From Achromobacter sp. UMC71 (GTDB lineage: Bacteria > Pseudomonadota > Gammaproteobacteria > Burkholderiales > Burkholderiaceae_B), in the NCBI RefSeq assembly GCF_014170305.1, contig NZ_LZZT01000056.1:62001-126000 (forward strand): DNA of 64,000 bases. The letters run 5' to 3'. Below are positions 25,091 to 34,201 of this stretch, piece after piece (position 1 is the stretch's first letter; every line of letters starts with the position of its first letter). The notes under the pieces were generated by a model. It did not search any database. It saw only the letters and a program-made list of their open reading frames with translations, and was not told the DNA's origin. The translations under genes were made by a program, and so were the position numbers.

Positions 25091-27933
25091 TTCAGTTCCT
25101 TTGCGATGCCATGCAAGGTTTGCGCCAACGCCATGAACGGCAGCGGCTTGGACAACACCTGGCTCATGCCTGCGGCCAGCCCGCGCTGCGCGACTTCCGC
25201 TGCGGAACTCGATGTCAGGCCGATGATGGACCCGGCATAACCGCCGTCACGCAACGACCGTGCCAGCTCATAGCCGTTGACGATGGGCATGTTCAGGTCG
25301 GTCAGTACCAGATCAAACAGTTCGGCGTTCCAGAGCCGCAGGGCTTCGCCGCCATCGGAGGCCAGCGTCGTCGCGCAGCCCAGGTGTTCCAGCTGCTCGC
25401 GCAGGATCAGCTGGTTGATGGCGTTGTCTTCCACCACCAGGATGCGCAGCCCCAGGTGCCTGGGCTGGGCGCCATCCCGGCCTTGCGCGCCGCTTTCGAC
25501 GCCATCCTGCGCCCGTTGCACCGCGCGGCAGATGCTCACCGGATTGAAGGCGCTCGCCATAGCCTGGCGCGGCGCCGGGGCCATGAACGTCTCCTGGCCC
25601 GAACCGGGCGCCAGCACCCACACCCGCTCGTGGCGCCAGCGCGGTTCGGGCACGGCCGGCGGCCACGTCTGCACCAGCACGGTGCCCGGCCGGTCCACGG
25701 CGTCCGCCTGCTTGCGATACGGCAATGCAATCGCACCGCAGGCGTTCAGCCAGGCGCACACATTGGCCACCACCTCCGGCACGGCGCCGTCCACGTACAC
25801 CGCGCGCGGCTGCAAGACGATCGGCGCGGGCGCCAGGACGTCGCCCCCACCCGCCGGCAGCGGCAAGCAGAACGAAATGCTGGTGCCCAGCCCCTCTTCG
25901 CTGACTACCGACAGCGTGCCGCCCATCAGGTCCGCCAGCCGGCGGCAGATCGTCAGGCCCAGGCCCGTGCCAGCGACATCGCCGTCCTGGCTCGCCGGCG
26001 CGCGGAAATACGGTTCGAACAACCGCAGACGGTGGCTCTCGCGGATGCCCGGCCCGGTATCGGCCACCTGGAACCGCAAGCGCAGGCCCCCGATTCCGTC
26101 GGCCTCGGCATGGGCCCGCAGCACCACCCGCCCCGACTCGGTGAACTTCACGGCGTTGCTGACCAGGTTGTTCAGAATCTGCAGGATCCGGATCGCGTCG
26201 CCCATCACCGTCAAGGGCATGCCGACCTCGGTGATGGCGTAGAGGTCCAGCCCCTTGGCCTGCGCCCGCGCCGCGTAGTTGGCCACCACCTGCTCGACCA
26301 GGTCCGCCGGCGAGTAGGGGCCGATCTCCAACTCTTCGCGCCCGGCTTCGATACGCGACAGGTCCAGCGTGCCGTTGATGGTGCGCAGCAAGGTCGACGA
26401 CGACTGCTGGATCGTGCTCAGGTACTGCTCCTGCTGGCCCGACAACCCCGTCAACGCCAGCAGTTCCAGCGTGCCCAGGATGCCGTACAGCGGCGTGCGG
26501 ATTTCATGGCTGATGGTGGCGAAGAACATCGCCTTGGACTCGCTCGCCTGGTCGGTGGCCAGCTTGGCGCTGCGCAGCGCGTGCTCCACATTCTTCTGCG
26601 CGGTGATATCGCTGATTCCGCACAGCACCACGTCTTCGGACTGGTAGGTCGTGGCGGCGAAGGTCAGGTAGGCGCTGCGGCCGTCCGTCAGCGCATATTC
26701 CTTGCCGCCCGTCTCGGCGCCGGCCTGGCGCAGCGTCTCGCGCCACTGGTCCTGTTCGCCCAGCCACTGGCGTGCCGCCGCGTTGGACAACAGCAAGGCC
26801 CCATCCGAGCGGCGCAGCAGGCACAGGCCCACCGGCGCCACCTCCACGATCTTCTGGTTCAGCGCCACGCTGTCGACCAGCGCCTGGTACTGGCGCACCG
26901 CAGGCTTGACCAGCCGGTTCCTGATATAGCGCACGGCCAACAGCACAATCACGATCAGCAATACCGCCACCGCGCCTGCCGTCCAGAACGATCGGGCGCC
27001 ATCTTTCAACAGGTCGCTGATAGGCACGTAGTACGCCAGGCGCCAGCCCGCCTCGCCCACTGACTTGACCAGCACCAACGTCTGCGGCCACCAGCCGTCG
27101 CCCTGCAGGCGAAAGGAATCGCGCGACAGGTAGGCCGCCGTCTCGCCGACCCGCGCGGGCAAGCTGCCGCCGTGCAGCGCCATCACGCCGTTGCCGTCAT
27201 ACAGTGCATAACTGGCGCCGTCGCTGGCGCACTGCGCCTGCCCGATCACCGAGCCCAGCCCATCGACCTCCAGGCCGATCCAAGTGCCCTCCACGCCGTC
27301 GATATCGACGGGGGTGTAGAGGAACAGCCGGCTGTCCGCGTCCATGGGCGGACGCAGCCAGACAATAGGCGCACGGCCGTCCGCACCCGGTTGGGTGGTG
27401 CGCTGACGCAGCGTCTGGGCCAGCCATCGGAAGCTCTCGTCCTTCAGCGGCGCCGCCGCATGCGTCGCATCGGCCTGGGCCGACAAGGGCCGGGCCGTGG
27501 CATCCGCCGGCGACACGTACACAATGTGTGCCTTCAGCCGCGCCACATCCGCGCGGTCGCGCGGCGTCAGGATCAGCGCCCATTCGTAGCCGCCGTCCGG
27601 CGCAATCAACGGATCCACGCTGATCTGCCCGGTTTCACCGAACGTCTTGGGCGTGCGCGACACCGGCATGCGATCCGTGTTGCGCACGGCGGACGCCGCC
27701 ACGGAACGCAGCAGCGCCTCGCGCTGGTCGAAATACAGCTGCGCGTTGTAGGCGCCCGCGTTCATGCGGCGGCGATACTTGGAAACTTCCCCTGTGAACG
27801 ACCAGTAGGCGTAAAGCGCCGTTCCCACCACGATGCAGGCCGTCAGGGCGACGGCGAACAGGTGAAGAAGAAGCATGGGCAACCCAGGGGCCGCCGCCGT
27901 CAATGCTTCCCGCGGACGGGGTTTTACGATCAT
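25087..27933 (-). CDS. Hybrid sensor histidine kinase ending in REC, no Hpt (RocS/BvgS-like)
   Basis: The 948-residue protein has a helix (about 17-41), a periplasmic sensor of about 270 residues, a second helix (about 316-336), a PAS-like segment and HisKA with FFATISHEIRTPLYG (His476). An HATPase follows (NNLVSNAVKF, VADTGPGI, GTGLGLTICRRLADLMGG), then a C-terminal REC (VVEDNAINQ; LVLTDLNMP). It stops right after the receiver, so unlike its operon partner it has no Hpt and probably relays through that partner. I chose the ATG at 27933; the frame extends upstream to 28206 but would then overlap the divergent gene. It is related in sequence to the kinase at 20537. Confidence 0.92.
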   Translation of the reverse strand: MIVKPRPREALTAAAPGLPMLLLHLFAVALTACIVVGTALYAYWSFTGEVSKYRRRMNAGAYNAQLYFDQREALLRSVAASAVRNTDRMPVSRTPKTFGETGQISVDPLIAPDGGYEWALILTPRDRADVARLKAHIVYVSPADATARPLSAQADATHAAAPLKDESFRWLAQTLRQRTTQPGADGRAPIVWLRPPMDADSRLFLYTPVDIDGVEGTWIGLEVDGLGSVIGQAQCASDGASYALYDGNGVMALHGGSLPARVGETAAYLSRDSFRLQGDGWWPQTLVLVKSVGEAGWRLAYYVPISDLLKDGARSFWTAGAVAVLLIVIVLLAVRYIRNRLVKPAVRQYQALVDSVALNQKIVEVAPVGLCLLRRSDGALLLSNAAARQWLGEQDQWRETLRQAGAETGGKEYALTDGRSAYLTFAATTYQSEDVVLCGISDITAQKNVEHALRSAKLATDQASESKAMFFATISHEIRTPLYGILGTLELLALTGLSGQQEQYLSTIQQSSSTLLRTINGTLDLSRIEAGREELEIGPYSPADLVEQVVANYAARAQAKGLDLYAITEVGMPLTVMGDAIRILQILNNLVSNAVKFTESGRVVLRAHAEADGIGGLRLRFQVADTGPGIRESHRLRLFEPYFRAPASQDGDVAGTGLGLTICRRLADLMGGTLSVVSEEGLGTSISFCLPLPAGGGDVLAPAPIVLQPRAVYVDGAVPEVVANVCAWLNACGAIALPYRKQADAVDRPGTVLVQTWPPAVPEPRWRHERVWVLAPGSGQETFMAPAPRQAMASAFNPVSICRAVQRAQDGVESGAQGRDGAQPRHLGLRILVVEDNAINQLILREQLEHLGCATTLASDGGEALRLWNAELFDLVLTDLNMPIVNGYELARSLRDGGYAGSIIGLTSSSAAEVAQRGLAAGMSQVLSKPLPFMALAQTLHGIAKELK

Positions 27934-28150
27934 GAATTGATCATAAAATTCCGCTTTGCCGGGGGGCTCAAGAATATTCTCAAATGTTGCGTGACGCGGC
28001 TCCGGCCGAGAAGCGCTACGTGAATCCGCAAGGGGCGAACGATCATGGAAGCGACGGATCGTCTTCAGCCCGCCGCATCGGGCCGCGGCGCCGCAACTAA
28101 GATGTGAGGCTACGATTTCGCCCTTCGTTCCATGCGACACAGAGCAAACA

Positions 28151-28567
28151 TTGTCAGCAGATACAGACGCATCGCACGGCCTGCCCCTCCCGTTGCCGGC
28201 CGGCAAACACGACCTGCTTGCCGCGCAGGCGATCGTCGCCGCAGGTTACCCGGCCGTTCAAGCACAACTGCCTGCCCTGCTCACCTGGATGCAAGACATC
28301 AATTGGCCCGTCGCCCGAGTGCTGGCGCCCTTCCTCGCAAGCATCGGCAAACCCTTGGCGCCCCCCCTGGCCCAGGTCTTCGAATCCAATGACGCCATCT
28401 GGACCTGCAACGTGCTGACGTATCTGGTCAGCGCCTGCCCCCCGCTCGCGATCGCCCTGGAACCCCAACTATCACGCCTGGCTGCGCGCCCTACCCAGGC
28501 TGAGCGCGACGAAGGCGTCGATGACATCGCCAGGCAGATCCTGGCGACACTGCCCGCACGTCGTTAA
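28151..28567 (+). CDS. DUF5071-like protein
   Basis: The 138-residue protein reads HDLLAAQAIVAAGYPAVQAQLPALLTWMQDINWPVARVLAPFLASIG, close to the DUF5071 pattern (HEAT-like helical protein of unknown role; some members sit beside toxins as likely immunity proteins). No toxin gene is visible here. The frame opens with TTG at 28151 and no in-frame ATG or GTG lies upstream, so the start is uncertain. It diverges from the hybrid kinase operon with 217 bases between starts. Confidence 0.75.
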   Translation: MSADTDASHGLPLPLPAGKHDLLAAQAIVAAGYPAVQAQLPALLTWMQDINWPVARVLAPFLASIGKPLAPPLAQVFESNDAIWTCNVLTYLVSACPPLAIALEPQLSRLAARPTQAERDEGVDDIARQILATLPARR

Positions 28568-28880
28568 AAACAGCCGTAGCCCGGGCAGCCTTCCCCGCCA
28601 CATGTAACAAAAATAAAAAAATCTATGCGACGCCATGGGCAGTTTGCCCGCGCCCCGTGGCTCGCCGTGCAGGCGCCGGCCCTATGCCGCCCCCATGAAA
28701 AGGCCTCGTTTTTCTCCAAGCTTGCCCCATGGGAACCCCGGTAAAACCGATTTACCAGGTGGGTAACGGCAAGCACGGGGTGTTGAATACACGCCACACC
28801 CCCCTCTCGCCATGTTCACGACCTGCTGGCATGATGCGGCGCGTAGGGCACCTGTCAAGCATCTGAACAAGGAAAACAAA
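28568..28880. other. Gene-free region upstream of lipoprotein gene
   Basis: A 313-base stretch without a credible gene. It has an A-rich patch near 28605-28622 and the inverted repeat GGTAAAACCGATTTACC at 28740-28756 (six-base arms). TTGAATACA near 28782 could be part of a promoter for the lipoprotein gene. No T-run terminator was seen. Confidence 0.5.
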
Positions 28881-29288
28881 GTGCGATTCAGTCTCTTCAA
28901 GGCCCTGCTGGCCTGCCTGTGCGGCGCCATGCTCAGCGCCTGCACCACCTGGGACGTGGCGATGATGCGCCACAAAGGCAAGCCGGTGAACGACATCGTG
29001 GTCGACTGGGGCGTCCCCGACCGCGTCTATGCCAGCGAAGACCTGCCGATCGGGCAACTGGTCTACATGTGGCAGACCTCCGGCGAAGTCTCGTGGGATG
29101 AAGCCGTCGGCAGCTTCTACGTGCCCCCGCCCGGCGGCGTCAGCTACGGCTTCGGCAACAACACCGGCACCATCTACCAGCGGCGCACGGGCGTGGCCAG
29201 TTGCTACACCATGCTGTACGTCGACGAGAAGGGCATCGTCGTCGGCGGTGACCTCGTCAACAACGGCACGACGTGCAAGATGTGGTGA
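28881..29288 (+). CDS. Outer-membrane lipoprotein, hypothetical
   Basis: The 135-residue protein starts with GTG at 28881, preceded by AAGGA at seven bases. It has a lipoprotein signal (VRFSLFKALLACLCGAMLSAC) with a good lipobox LSAC, lipidated Cys20. The mature part begins TTWDVAMMRHKGKPVNDIVVDWGVPDRVY, like small SmpA/BamE-type lipoproteins whose start pairs a conserved GxP with a beta domain. Two Cys near the end may form a disulfide. Function unknown. It is followed after 74 bases by another exported protein. Confidence 0.8.
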   Translation: MRFSLFKALLACLCGAMLSACTTWDVAMMRHKGKPVNDIVVDWGVPDRVYASEDLPIGQLVYMWQTSGEVSWDEAVGSFYVPPPGGVSYGFGNNTGTIYQRRTGVASCYTMLYVDEKGIVVGGDLVNNGTTCKMW

Positions 29289-29362
29289 TGGCAACGACCC
29301 GCAGACCTCCCATGCCCCCTGACGGCCGGCCTGCTCTCGGACAACCCGCGAAAGAACTCCTG

Positions 29363-29695
29363 ATGACGACCATGAAAGCCACTCTCATCCCCCTGATCGC
29401 CCTGGCCATGTTGACCGGACCGGCCTTCGCCGCCGAAAAGAAACCCACCGAGGGCGACATCTCACGCGCCATCGCCTATGCCGACGTGATGCGCGCCTTT
29501 GCCTACAGCAAGCAGGCCAACGAGTTCAAGGCACGCTACGACAAGATCGGCCCCGGCCAGGACGGCCTGGAAGCCATGACCCACGCGGCCAACCTGATGA
29601 CCCTGGCCAACCAGGCCATGCGCGCGGCCTGCGCGCGCGAACCGCACTACGTGGAAAAAGGCATCGAGGCCTTTCGCTGCAGCAAGATCAAGTAG
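29363..29695 (+). CDS. Small periplasmic protein, hypothetical
   Basis: A 110-residue protein with a clear Sec signal peptide (MTTMKATLIPLIALAMLTGPAFA, cleaved before AEKKP) and a mainly helical mature part (DISRAIAYADVMRAFAYSKQANEFKARYDKIG and onwards) with two Cys near the C-terminus. The start at 29363 or the ATG at 29372 both keep the signal. It likely shares a transcript with the lipoprotein gene just upstream and is followed by a strong terminator. No family recognised. Confidence 0.75.
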   Translation: MTTMKATLIPLIALAMLTGPAFAAEKKPTEGDISRAIAYADVMRAFAYSKQANEFKARYDKIGPGQDGLEAMTHAANLMTLANQAMRAACAREPHYVEKGIEAFRCSKIK

Positions 29696-29720
29696 CGCGC
29701 TGCCGGTATGCGGCAAAGAA

Positions 29721-29755
29721 AAAACCCGCAGAACTTGCGTTCTGCGGGTTTTTAT
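29721..29755. terminator. Strong bidirectional terminator
   Basis: AACCCGCAGAAC and GTTCTGCGGGTT pair perfectly around TTGC, followed by TTTA on the plus strand and by TTTTTTCTTTG on the minus strand. It serves the periplasmic protein gene on one side and tRNA-Ser on the other. Confidence 0.9.
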
Positions 29756-29782
29756 TCAGCCTGGCGAACCAGGCTGAGAATC

Positions 29783-29875
29783 TGGCGGAGATGGTGGGAT
29801 TCGAACCCACGATGCAGTTTTTAGCCACATACTCCCTTAGCAGGGGAGCCCCTTCAGCCTCTCGGGCACATCTCC
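29783..29875 (-). tRNA. tRNA-Ser (anticodon GCT), CCA encoded
   Basis: The minus strand reads GGAGATG at the 5' end, anticodon arm CTCCC-CTGCTAA-GGGAG giving GCT, a long variable arm, the T-arm GTGGGTTCGAATCCCAC, acceptor CATCTCC, G and CCA. 93 nt, as expected for a class II tRNA. Confidence 0.97.
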
Positions 29876-29964
29876 GAAGAGAACGAGATTCTAGCACGAC
29901 TTTTTAGCCATTTTCCCCGGGCAGGGCCCGGGGTATGAAAAAAATCGTGCCGGAGCCGCGAGCC

Positions 29965-31230
29965 TCAGGCCTTGGTCGCCGGCGCCTGGTCCAGGCCAAA
30001 GGCCTTGTGCAATGCGCGCACGCCCAATTCCATGTACTTGTCGTCGATGATGACCGAGGTCTTGATTTCGCTGGTGCTGATCATCTGGATGTTGATGCCT
30101 TCTTGCGAAAGCGTCTGGAACATCAGGCTGGCCACGCCAACGTGCGAACGCATGCCGATGCCGACGATCGAGACCTTGGCGACCTTCTCGTCGGTGGACA
30201 GCTCGCGAGCGCCCACGGCGGGAATGACTTCGCGCTTGAGCAGGTCGACCGCGCGGGCGAACTCGTTGCGGTTCACGGTGAACGAGAAGTCGGTCGTGCC
30301 AGCCACGGACTGGTTCTGCACGATCATGTCGACATCGATATTGGCGGCGGCAACCGGACCCAGGATCGAGAAGGCGATGCCGGGCTTGTCGGGAACGCCC
30401 AGCAGGGTGATTTTGGCTTCGTCGCGGCTGAAGGCGATGCCGGAGACAACGGCGGCTTCCATTTTTTCGTCTTCCTCAAAAGTAATCAGCGTGCCCGAAC
30501 TCATTTCTTCGTCGAGCGGGATGAGCGGGTCGGTCAGCGAGGACAGCACCCGCGTCGGCACACGGTATTTGCCGGCGAATTCGACCGAGCGGATCTGCAG
30601 GACCTTGGAGCCCAGCGAGGCCATTTCCAGCATTTCCTCGAAGGAAACGACGGCCATGCGGCGCGCTTCGGGCACCACCCGCGGATCGGTCGTGTAGACG
30701 CCATCCACATCGGTGTAGATCAGGCATTCATGGGCCTTGAGCGCCGCCGCCACGGCCACGGCCGAGGTGTCGGAGCCGCCACGGCCCAGGGTCGTGATGT
30801 GGCCTTCGGGGTCCACGCCCTGAAAGCCGGTGACGATGACCACGCGGCCGGCGTCGAGGTCGGCGCGGATGCGGGCGTCGTCGATGGACGTGATGCGCGC
30901 CTTGGTGAAGGACGAATCCGTGCGCACCGGCACTTGCCAGCCCGCATAGCTGCGGGCGGCCACGCCTTCGGCTTGCAGTGCGATGGCCAACAGGCCGCTG
31001 CTGGCTTGTTCGCCGGTGGCGGCGATCATGTCGAGTTCGCGGGCGTCGGGCTGGGGCGTGATTTCGCGGGCCAGGCCGAGCAGGCGATTGGTTTCGCCTG
31101 CCATGGCCGAGGGCACCACGACAACCTGGTGGCCGGCAGCGTGCCACTTTGCGACGCGTCGCGCCACGTTCCGGATGCGCTCTACCGAGCCCATCGAAGT
31201 ACCGCCATATTTATGAACGATCAGGGACAT
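29965..31230 (-). CDS. lysC: Aspartokinase
   Basis: The 421-residue protein begins MSLIVHKYGGTSMGSVERI with the KxGGTS ATP-binding motif, has the kinase domain to about residue 250, and two ACT domains behind it (FSRDEAKITLLGVPDKPGIAFSILGPVAAANIDVDMI and VSIVGIGMRSHVGVASLMFQTL). It phosphorylates aspartate, first step to lysine, threonine, methionine and diaminopimelate, and the ACT pair predicts feedback control by lysine/threonine. The ATG at 31230 matches the family; 31281 is an upstream in-frame alternative. It is the last gene of the cysS-to-lysC block. Confidence 0.97.
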   Translation of the reverse strand: MSLIVHKYGGTSMGSVERIRNVARRVAKWHAAGHQVVVVPSAMAGETNRLLGLAREITPQPDARELDMIAATGEQASSGLLAIALQAEGVAARSYAGWQVPVRTDSSFTKARITSIDDARIRADLDAGRVVIVTGFQGVDPEGHITTLGRGGSDTSAVAVAAALKAHECLIYTDVDGVYTTDPRVVPEARRMAVVSFEEMLEMASLGSKVLQIRSVEFAGKYRVPTRVLSSLTDPLIPLDEEMSSGTLITFEEDEKMEAAVVSGIAFSRDEAKITLLGVPDKPGIAFSILGPVAAANIDVDMIVQNQSVAGTTDFSFTVNRNEFARAVDLLKREVIPAVGARELSTDEKVAKVSIVGIGMRSHVGVASLMFQTLSQEGINIQMISTSEIKTSVIIDDKYMELGVRALHKAFGLDQAPATKA

Positions 31231-31385
31231 CTCGTACTCTGGCTGGGAACCCGCCGCAAGTGTTGACGGGCAAAACCTCATATTCTATCTCGCCGGTAAA
31301 AATTTGCGCAGGCCATGGAATTTTCTTTCCATTCCACGGTCATTTTTCCCCGAAAACTGTCGTTTTGAGCGAAATTCCCTGGCGC

Positions 31386-32474
31386 TCAAGAAACATCGGC
31401 CCCGGCTTGCGGGCGCGGCTCGATCCATACGCGCCCGCGATGGCAGCGCACCACGTGGCCGGCTTGCTCCACCCGCAGTTGCCGGTCGTGGCCCAGGCTG
31501 TGCAGTTCGCGCAGCTGGCGCAGCAGGTCGCGCAGACGTGCGTCGGTGGGCATGCGGGCGCCGTTCTGTGCCAGCCAGTAGCGCAGCGCCTGGGCCTGGC
31601 GGGCCGGCGACAGGCGGCGCCAGGCCGCCAGCGAAAAACTGGCGCCGTCGGGGCTGGGTTCCAGCCCGGCCAGGTCCTCGCGCGCCACCTCGTCCAGGAT
31701 CTCGGCGGCCTCGGCCATATGGCGGGCGTGGCGGGCGACGATGGCGCGCCAGCCGGGCCAACGGCCATCCAGCACGGGCGCCAGCAGTTCGCGCAGCGCG
31801 GCCCGGGTATAGCGCGGGTCGGCATTGGTGGGGTCCTGCACGGGATGCCAGCCGGTAGCGCTGGCGAAACCGTCCGCGGCCTGCAGGATCGCTTCCCTGC
31901 CCTGCTCCAGCCACGGACGCAGGTACACCACGCCGTCGCGTTCTGATTGCGCCGCCATCGCCGCCATGCCGGCCAGGCCCGTGCCGCGCAGCAGACGCAG
32001 CAGCACGGTTTCCGCCTGGTCGTTGCGATGATGGGCCAGCAGTACCAGCGCCACGCCATCGTCCTGGGCCAGGCGGGCCAGCGCCGCATAACGCGCGTCG
32101 CGGGCAGCGGCCTCGATGCCTTTGCCGCTGCCCTCGTCCACCTGCACCCGGGCCAGGCGCAGCGGCAGGCCCAGCAAGTCGGCCAAGGACTGCACCTGCT
32201 GGGTCCAGCCATCGGCCGCGGCCTGCAAGCCGTGATGGACATGGAACAGGACCACGTTCAAACCTGCCGCGCGCGCCAGGGCGGCGGCATGCACGGCCAG
32301 CATGGCCGAGTCGGCGCCCCCGCTGACGGCCACGGCAATGCGCGCCGGCGGCTGCGGCAGGCACGCCAAGGCGCGGCGCAGGGCCCCGATCAGTTCAGGC
32401 GAGACGGGAAACGGGAAGGACTGCTCCGCGGCGGCCGGCTCAAGCGGATCGGCGTCGGCGGCGGGGGTGGTCAT
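31386..32474 (-). CDS. tilS: tRNA(Ile)-lysidine synthase
   Basis: The 362-residue protein carries the PP-loop SGGADSAML (about residues 51-59) and downstream HHGLQAAADGWTQQV and AHHRNDQAETVLLRLLRGTGLAGM, all TilS hallmarks. It converts C34 of the tRNA-Ile CAU anticodon to lysidine with ATP and lysine, which lets it read AUA. The C-terminal region is shorter than in E. coli TilS. It follows accA after 60 bases on the same strand. Confidence 0.96.
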   Translation of the reverse strand: MTTPAADADPLEPAAAEQSFPFPVSPELIGALRRALACLPQPPARIAVAVSGGADSAMLAVHAAALARAAGLNVVLFHVHHGLQAAADGWTQQVQSLADLLGLPLRLARVQVDEGSGKGIEAAARDARYAALARLAQDDGVALVLLAHHRNDQAETVLLRLLRGTGLAGMAAMAAQSERDGVVYLRPWLEQGREAILQAADGFASATGWHPVQDPTNADPRYTRAALRELLAPVLDGRWPGWRAIVARHARHMAEAAEILDEVAREDLAGLEPSPDGASFSLAAWRRLSPARQAQALRYWLAQNGARMPTDARLRDLLRQLRELHSLGHDRQLRVEQAGHVVRCHRGRVWIEPRPQAGADVS

Positions 32475-32534
32475 GGCGGACGGCGCAAGGGTTGCTCGGC
32501 CGCGGCGCCGGCGGTGGCCGGCGCGCGGGAGCCC

Positions 32535-33500
32535 TCAGGCGCGCACTTCCTGGAAGGCGCCGAACGACAGCAGGCGCTGGACGCGCTGTTCGACGAGCTG
32601 CTCGGGCGTCATGCCCTGCAGCTGGCGCAGGGCATCGCCCAGCGCACGGCGCAAGAGGCGCGCCATGACGCGGGGATCGCGGTGGGCGCCGCCCACCGGC
32701 TCGTTGATGACGCGATCCACCAGGCCCAGGTCCTTCAGGCGGGGCGCGATGATGGCCAGCGCATCGGCGGCCTCGGGGGCCTTGTCGGCGCTGCGCCACA
32801 GGATCGACGCGCAGCCTTCCGGCGAAATCACGGCATAGGTGGCGTACTGCAGCATCAGCACGGTATTGCCCACGGCGATGGCCAGGGCGCCGCCCGAGCC
32901 GCCTTCGCCGATGATCGTGGCGATCACGGGGACCTTCAGCTCGGCCATGGCGTACAGGTTGTGGCCAATGGCTTCGGATTGGCCGCGTTCTTCGGCGCCG
33001 ATGCCGGGATAGGCGCCCGGGGTGTCGACGAAGGTGAACACGGGAACGCCGAATTTTTCAGCCAGGCGCATCAGGCGCAGGGCCTTGCGATAGCCTTCGG
33101 GACGCGGCATGCCGAAATTGCGCGCGGCGCGCTCTTTGGTGTCGCGGCCTTTCTGGTGGCCGATCACCATGCAGGGCGTGCCGTTGAAGCGCGCCAGACC
33201 GCCCACGATGGACTGGTCATCGGCGTACATGCGGTCGCCGTGCAGTTCGTGAAAGTCGGTGAAGATTTCGCGCACGTAGTCCAGCGTGTAGGGACGCTGG
33301 GGGTGGCGGGCGACCAGCGCCGTCTGCCAAGGCGTGAGCTTGGCGTAGATTTCCTTGGCCAGGGACTGGCTCTTCTGCTGCAGACGTCCGATCTCGTCGG
33401 AGATGTCTACCGCCGAATCGGCCTGCACGTAGCGCAGCTGCTCGATCTTGTTTTCAAGCTCGGCGAGCGGCTGTTCAAATTCCAGAAATGTATTGCGCAT
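32535..33500 (-). CDS. accA: Acetyl-CoA carboxylase carboxyltransferase subunit alpha
   Basis: The 321-residue protein has the AccA pattern from MRNTFLEFEQPLAELENKIEQLR to the carboxyltransferase core (KRFNG-like VGGLARFNGTPCMVIGHQKGRDTKE, FGMPRPEGYRKALRLM, DTPGAYPGIGAEERGQSEAI, IGEGGSGGALAIAVG). With AccD it transfers CO2 from carboxybiotin to acetyl-CoA to give malonyl-CoA for fatty acid synthesis. Full length. It sits between alkA and tilS in a conserved block. Confidence 0.98.
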   Translation of the reverse strand: MRNTFLEFEQPLAELENKIEQLRYVQADSAVDISDEIGRLQQKSQSLAKEIYAKLTPWQTALVARHPQRPYTLDYVREIFTDFHELHGDRMYADDQSIVGGLARFNGTPCMVIGHQKGRDTKERAARNFGMPRPEGYRKALRLMRLAEKFGVPVFTFVDTPGAYPGIGAEERGQSEAIGHNLYAMAELKVPVIATIIGEGGSGGALAIAVGNTVLMLQYATYAVISPEGCASILWRSADKAPEAADALAIIAPRLKDLGLVDRVINEPVGGAHRDPRVMARLLRRALGDALRQLQGMTPEQLVEQRVQRLLSFGAFQEVRA

Positions 33501-33536
33501 GTAGTGTGGTTCCGTAGATGGGCGACCTGGCTTGCG

Positions 33537-34181
33537 TCAGTATTGGACCGGCGTCGGTTCCAGACTGCGCCACAGATACCAGGTTGCCACGGTACGCCAG
33601 GGTTGCCACGCCAACGAGACTTCGCGAGCCTCGAAGCGCGAGACAGGCTCGCCGCTGAAATAGTGTAGCGAGATTGCCTTGAGCAACCCAGGATCATCCA
33701 GCGGCAGAACATCGGGCCGCTGCAGATTGAAAATCAAAAACATCTCCGCCGTCCAGCGTCCGATGCCCCGGATGGCGGTCAATTCAGAAATGACGGCTTC
33801 GTCGTCCATCGCCGCCCATTTTTCGGGGTGGACCCGGCGTTCGCCGAAATGCACGGCCAGATCCAGCACGTATTCGGCCTTGCGTTGCGACAGGCCGGCA
33901 TTGCGCAGGCCTTCCAGGCCGACGCGCAGCACCGCCACCGGGGTGGGACGCTTGCCGGCGGCTTCCAGGAACCGTTCCCAGACGGCGTCGGCCGCCTTGG
34001 CCGACACCTGCTGGCCGATGATGGCCCGCGCCAGCGTCACGAACGGCGTGCCGCGCGAGGTCAGCCAGACCTCGGGATGCTGGGGAATGATCTTTTTCAG
34101 GATGCGGTCGCGCCGCATCAGGTGGGCGACGGCGGCCTCCCAATACTCAGGCTTGGGAATGTCGGTATCTGCGATGGACAT
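33537..34181 (-). CDS. DNA-3-methyladenine glycosylase II (AlkA-type)
   Basis: The 214-residue protein is a helix-hairpin-helix GPD glycosylase: LARAIIGQQVSAKAADAVWERF, the HhH loop LTAIRGIGRWTAEMFLIF, and the catalytic Asp region VLPLDDPGLLKAI. It removes alkylated bases in base-excision repair. No Cys cluster for an Fe-S centre is present. The ATG at 34181 has CAGGAAG eight bases upstream; the ATG at 34217 would overlap cysS. Spacing to cysS is 20 bases, so they share a transcript. Confidence 0.94.
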   Translation of the reverse strand: MSIADTDIPKPEYWEAAVAHLMRRDRILKKIIPQHPEVWLTSRGTPFVTLARAIIGQQVSAKAADAVWERFLEAAGKRPTPVAVLRVGLEGLRNAGLSQRKAEYVLDLAVHFGERRVHPEKWAAMDDEAVISELTAIRGIGRWTAEMFLIFNLQRPDVLPLDDPGLLKAISLHYFSGEPVSRFEAREVSLAWQPWRTVATWYLWRSLEPTPVQY

Positions 34182-34201
34182 GTCGGGCGCTTCCTGGGGG
34201 T

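Noticed and set aside
28740..28756. GGTAAAACCGATTTACC as a terminator
   Set aside because: The stem is only six bases, AT-rich, and has no T-run; it is more likely an operator or chance.
29688..29897. Short minus-strand frame across tRNA-Ser
   Set aside because: It is the translated tRNA gene and terminator, not a protein.
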